IMG/VR virus record: IMGVR_UViG_3300023278_003531
Coordinates: 124,001-188,000 of that record
DNA: 64,000 bases
Reading direction: 5' to 3' (one strand)
Source of the DNA: a virus
Under the pieces are notes generated by a model that saw nothing but the letters and a program-made list of their open reading frames with translations, was not told the DNA's origin and did no database searches. This document shows positions 62,096 through 64,000 of this stretch, piece by piece. Positions within the stretch are counted from its first letter, which is position 1. Every line of letters starts with the position of its first letter. Position numbers and translations under genes: made by a program.

Positions 62096-62910
62096 AGACC
62101 GTAATAATTCGTTGGTTCCAGCGAATAGGTAAAAGACCCAGAACGAAGAGGTGCTACGTGACAGAAGAGACAGAAGTAGATTGGAACGCCGACGGGATTA
62201 ACGAGTGCGATAGTTATTTCGAGGGGCCTGTGTTTGCTTGGCTATCCCCCAAGTCGAAAGGTAAGTTGAAACAGGCTCACCAATGGACAAGGTGCCGCGA
62301 CATCGTCGGGTCGTATTTTTCAGGAGCCCTAAGAAGCACTTCCACAGAGTATGGGGGCATCGCGTGGAAAAAGAATTACCCGCTGCCCTCTTTTGATCAG
62401 ACCGTTGTGGGAGTCAAGTTGAACTCCCAAGACAGCAAGACTTTGACTTACGACTCCAATAACATGGAGACGATCGTCTGGGCAATCGAAGATAAGCTCG
62501 GTCTCAAAAGGACTGAACTGATCCCGATGGAGAACCCCCAGACCTATCCTGAGGGATGCCAACTCTGGGCATTTGTCGGGGACCCGTTCTGGCAGAAAGC
62601 ACCTCCACTGCTCAGCATGTACCTTCTGCTAATCAGAACCACCCCATACCTCGATCCCGACGTCGGCAGCCTGACGAAGATCATCGGACAGAATCTCAGG
62701 GAGCGGAATGCTGGCGAAGATTGTCTCGCCGCTGCTAAGACCACCATCATGCGCATCGTTAAGGAAGGAACGGAAGTCTGGACTGGTGAGCAAGAAGAAT
62801 ACTACACAGGTAGGAAGTTCCAATACCTCGGCTTGAAGTACTTCACCGCCCTAAGTCCGCGAGAAAGGAAACACTTCCTAGCCCACGGAAAGCCAGACAC
62901 GATACTGTAA
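62092..62910 (+). CDS. unknown protein of the amidoligase block, 272 aa (paralogue B)
   Basis: TTG at 62092 overlaps the previous stop; GTG at 62158 (SD GAGGTG) would give MTEETEVDWNADGINECDSY and match the length of paralogue A better. Shares the central and C-terminal pattern of the 58.78-kb protein. Substrate scaffold or enzyme unknown. Confidence 0.65.
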   Translation: MKTVIIRWFQRIGKRPRTKRCYVTEETEVDWNADGINECDSYFEGPVFAWLSPKSKGKLKQAHQWTRCRDIVGSYFSGALRSTSTEYGGIAWKKNYPLPSFDQTVVGVKLNSQDSKTLTYDSNNMETIVWAIEDKLGLKRTELIPMENPQTYPEGCQLWAFVGDPFWQKAPPLLSMYLLLIRTTPYLDPDVGSLTKIIGQNLRERNAGEDCLAAAKTTIMRIVKEGTEVWTGEQEEYYTGRKFQYLGLKYFTALSPRERKHFLAHGKPDTIL

Positions 62911-62915
62911 AGTTC

Positions 62916-62944
62916 TTGACATTCGAGGCCTAATAACGTATCAT
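62916..62944 (+). promoter_or_regulatory. sigma70 promoter before tRNA-Arg
   Basis: TTGACA (62916-62921), 17 nt, TATCAT (62939-62944). Six bases after the amidoligase block stop; it should drive tRNA-Arg and the following genes. The only clear consensus promoter I found on the plus strand. Confidence 0.75.
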
Positions 62945-63014
62945 TGTATTTCAATCTCCCCCCTAAGGAGTCGGAAATTACCACCCTCCCGGACACGAGT
63001 AAAGGAAATAATAT

Positions 63015-63091
63015 GCCCCCTTCGTCTAATTGGATAAGGCCCTGGTTTTCTAAACCAGTTATTGCAGGTTCGAGTCCTGCAGGGGGTGCCA
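63015..63091 (+). tRNA. tRNA-Arg(TCT)
   Basis: Acceptor GCCCCCT/AGGGGGT (one G-U), D stem GTCT/AGGC, anticodon stem CTGGT/ACCAG with loop TTTCTAA (anticodon TCT, codon AGA), T arm GCAGG-TTCGAGT-CCTGC, CCA encoded. Confidence 0.94.
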
Positions 63092-63119
63092 AATACAAAT
63101 CCATCCAAAGGAGAAGTAG

Positions 63120-63371
63120 ATGCCGAAAAATATCAGTAAATGGCATTCTCGTGCGGTCTGCCCCTTCTGTGGTTGGCACACATACGCCCCCTTCGGAAAT
63201 GTTTTCCACGTACACATCGATTGCTGCCCAGAATGTGGTCACAAGAAATACGATAGTTTTCTTCGCGACGGAAATAAAGTGTGGTACGTAAAGACCATGC
63301 GACGTGTGAATGGCGCGGAACTATGGAAGCCCAAGACTTGGGGTACCCATCACTGGGAGACAAGGGACTAA
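63120..63371 (+). CDS. zinc-ribbon protein, 83 aa
   Basis: VCPFCGWHTYAPFGNVFHVH, CCPECGHKKY: a C4 ribbon. Basic C-terminus. SD AAAGGAG. Last base of stop shared with the next ATG. Confidence 0.65.
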   Translation: MPKNISKWHSRAVCPFCGWHTYAPFGNVFHVHIDCCPECGHKKYDSFLRDGNKVWYVKTMRRVNGAELWKPKTWGTHHWETRD

Positions 63372-63637
63372 TGAATAAGATACAACGACCGACCGATATC
63401 GGAATGACTGGAGTCATGCTCCATCTGGCCGAATACTTTCTGTCTCAAGCCGTCGATATCCTGGCGCACATCATGATTGCGCCAAGCTCAGCATCCACCG
63501 ATTGCATTCTCGAAAGAGCAGGGGACGCAAACGAGGTATTCACTTTCACCTGGGAATGCTACATCAAACACACGAACTGTGCCTTAGAGACAACCAGCCT
63601 TACGTTGGGCGATCTCCACGAGGGAAAAACGACATGA
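63371..63637 (+). CDS. hypothetical protein, 88 aa
   Basis: GMTGVMLHLAEYFLSQAVDI, EVFTFTWECYIKHTNCALET. Not recognised. Coupled on both sides (TAATG, ATGA). Confidence 0.6.
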   Translation: MNKIQRPTDIGMTGVMLHLAEYFLSQAVDILAHIMIAPSSASTDCILERAGDANEVFTFTWECYIKHTNCALETTSLTLGDLHEGKTT

Positions 63638-64000
63638 GTGTAAGATGCGGACATATTATGCGCCTCGAGGACCTCCACGGAGTGAGTGGGACGGGCAAGA
63701 TCGCCGATGTCTTCGAAGCCTCCAATGGTAAGTGCATTGTGGTTTGGATCTCGGCTCATTCTAGCACCAATATTTACGACAATGTGAAGCACGTTGAATC
63801 CACCCATAGCCATGGAGGTAAGACTCTGGTGATCTGGGACTGGGAATCTCCGCCCGATCCAGATCCCATGGATGCGCTCAAGAAGGACGATATCGACAAG
63901 CCGGAATTCAGTGCCGCTGAGATCGAAGAAATCTCGAAAGACGAAGCAGAGGACGTCCAGAAGCGTATTGCGCATAAGATTGCGGAGAAGTTGAGTGATC
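63634..64000 (+). CDS. phage hypothetical protein, 5' part (continues beyond window)
   Basis: MSVRCGHIMRLEDLHGVSGT, GKIADVFEASNG, NIYDNVKHVESTHSHGGKT, a beta pattern I recall in phage small proteins (HGVSGTGxVA...HxHxGxT). Function unknown to me. Acidic helical extension to the window edge. Confidence 0.65.
   Translation, partial: MSVRCGHIMRLEDLHGVSGTGKIADVFEASNGKCIVVWISAHSSTNIYDNVKHVESTHSHGGKTLVIWDWESPPDPDPMDALKKDDIDKPEFSAAEIEEISKDEAEDVQKRIAHKIAEKLSD

Overview
The window looks like part of a large (jumbo-type) tailed-phage genome, probably from a Gram-negative host. Genes are short and tightly packed. Start and stop codons often overlap (ATGA, TAATG), and nearly every start has a GGAG-type ribosome-binding site (SD). 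Four tRNAs, two free-standing homing endonucleases, a phage-type amidoligase cassette, a lytic transglycosylase and many unknown small proteins fit a phage better than a plasmid. No terminase, capsid or portal gene is visible, so the assignment to a phage is an inference. A PEP-CTERM sorting motif in one small protein (39.7 kb) hints at a host with an exosortase system.

Layout. Two gene arms diverge near 19.6 kb. The left arm (1-19.5 kb) is read on the minus strand from several sigma70-consensus promoters (TTGACA, 17-bp spacer, TATAAT or TATTAT). It carries structural or surface genes near its start: a 588-aa LamG/Ig-like protein and small helical proteins. Next come DNA repair and nucleotide metabolism: family 4 uracil-DNA glycosylase, nucleoside diphosphate kinase, SprT-like protease, deoxyribose-phosphate aldolase, nucleotidase and a deoxyribosyltransferase-like enzyme. 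A two-subunit clamp loader (DnaX-like and HolA-like), a holin-like protein, an actin-like ATPase and a cupin follow. An IMP dehydrogenase/GMP reductase family gene runs off the left edge.

The right arm (19.9-64 kb) is on the plus strand. Its first 3 kb is rich in hairpins, a repeated CGCTTCGCTC word and very short ORFs. From 23 to 48 kb there are many small zinc-ribbon and single-pass membrane proteins. Among them are recognisable enzymes: SGNH hydrolase, sigma-like factor, macro domain, PIF1-like helicase and dual-specificity phosphatase. Four proteins look SpoVG-like, and two of these, like the SSB at 48.3 kb, end in or near an Asn-Pro-Phe sequence. A hairpin element with compensatory base changes occurs about 14 times in front of genes between 19.7 and 51.7 kb, always in the same orientation.

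From 48 to 64 kb lie three SSB-like OB-fold proteins, tRNA-Gln(CTG), tRNA-Gln(TTG), tRNA-Leu(CAA) and tRNA-Arg(TCT), a lytic transglycosylase, a metallophosphoesterase, a receiver-domain protein and a translation initiation factor IF-1 homologue. The 58.2-62.9 kb block combines gamma-glutamylcyclotransferase, a phage COOH-NH2 ligase (amidoligase), a class I glutamine amidotransferase, an unknown protein and two paralogous unknown proteins. It looks like a peptide/amide modification pathway and is the most attractive candidate system here. Two gene-free stretches (23.63-24.42 and 25.36-25.89 kb) and one at 37.8-38.1 kb look like structured non-coding RNA or control regions.
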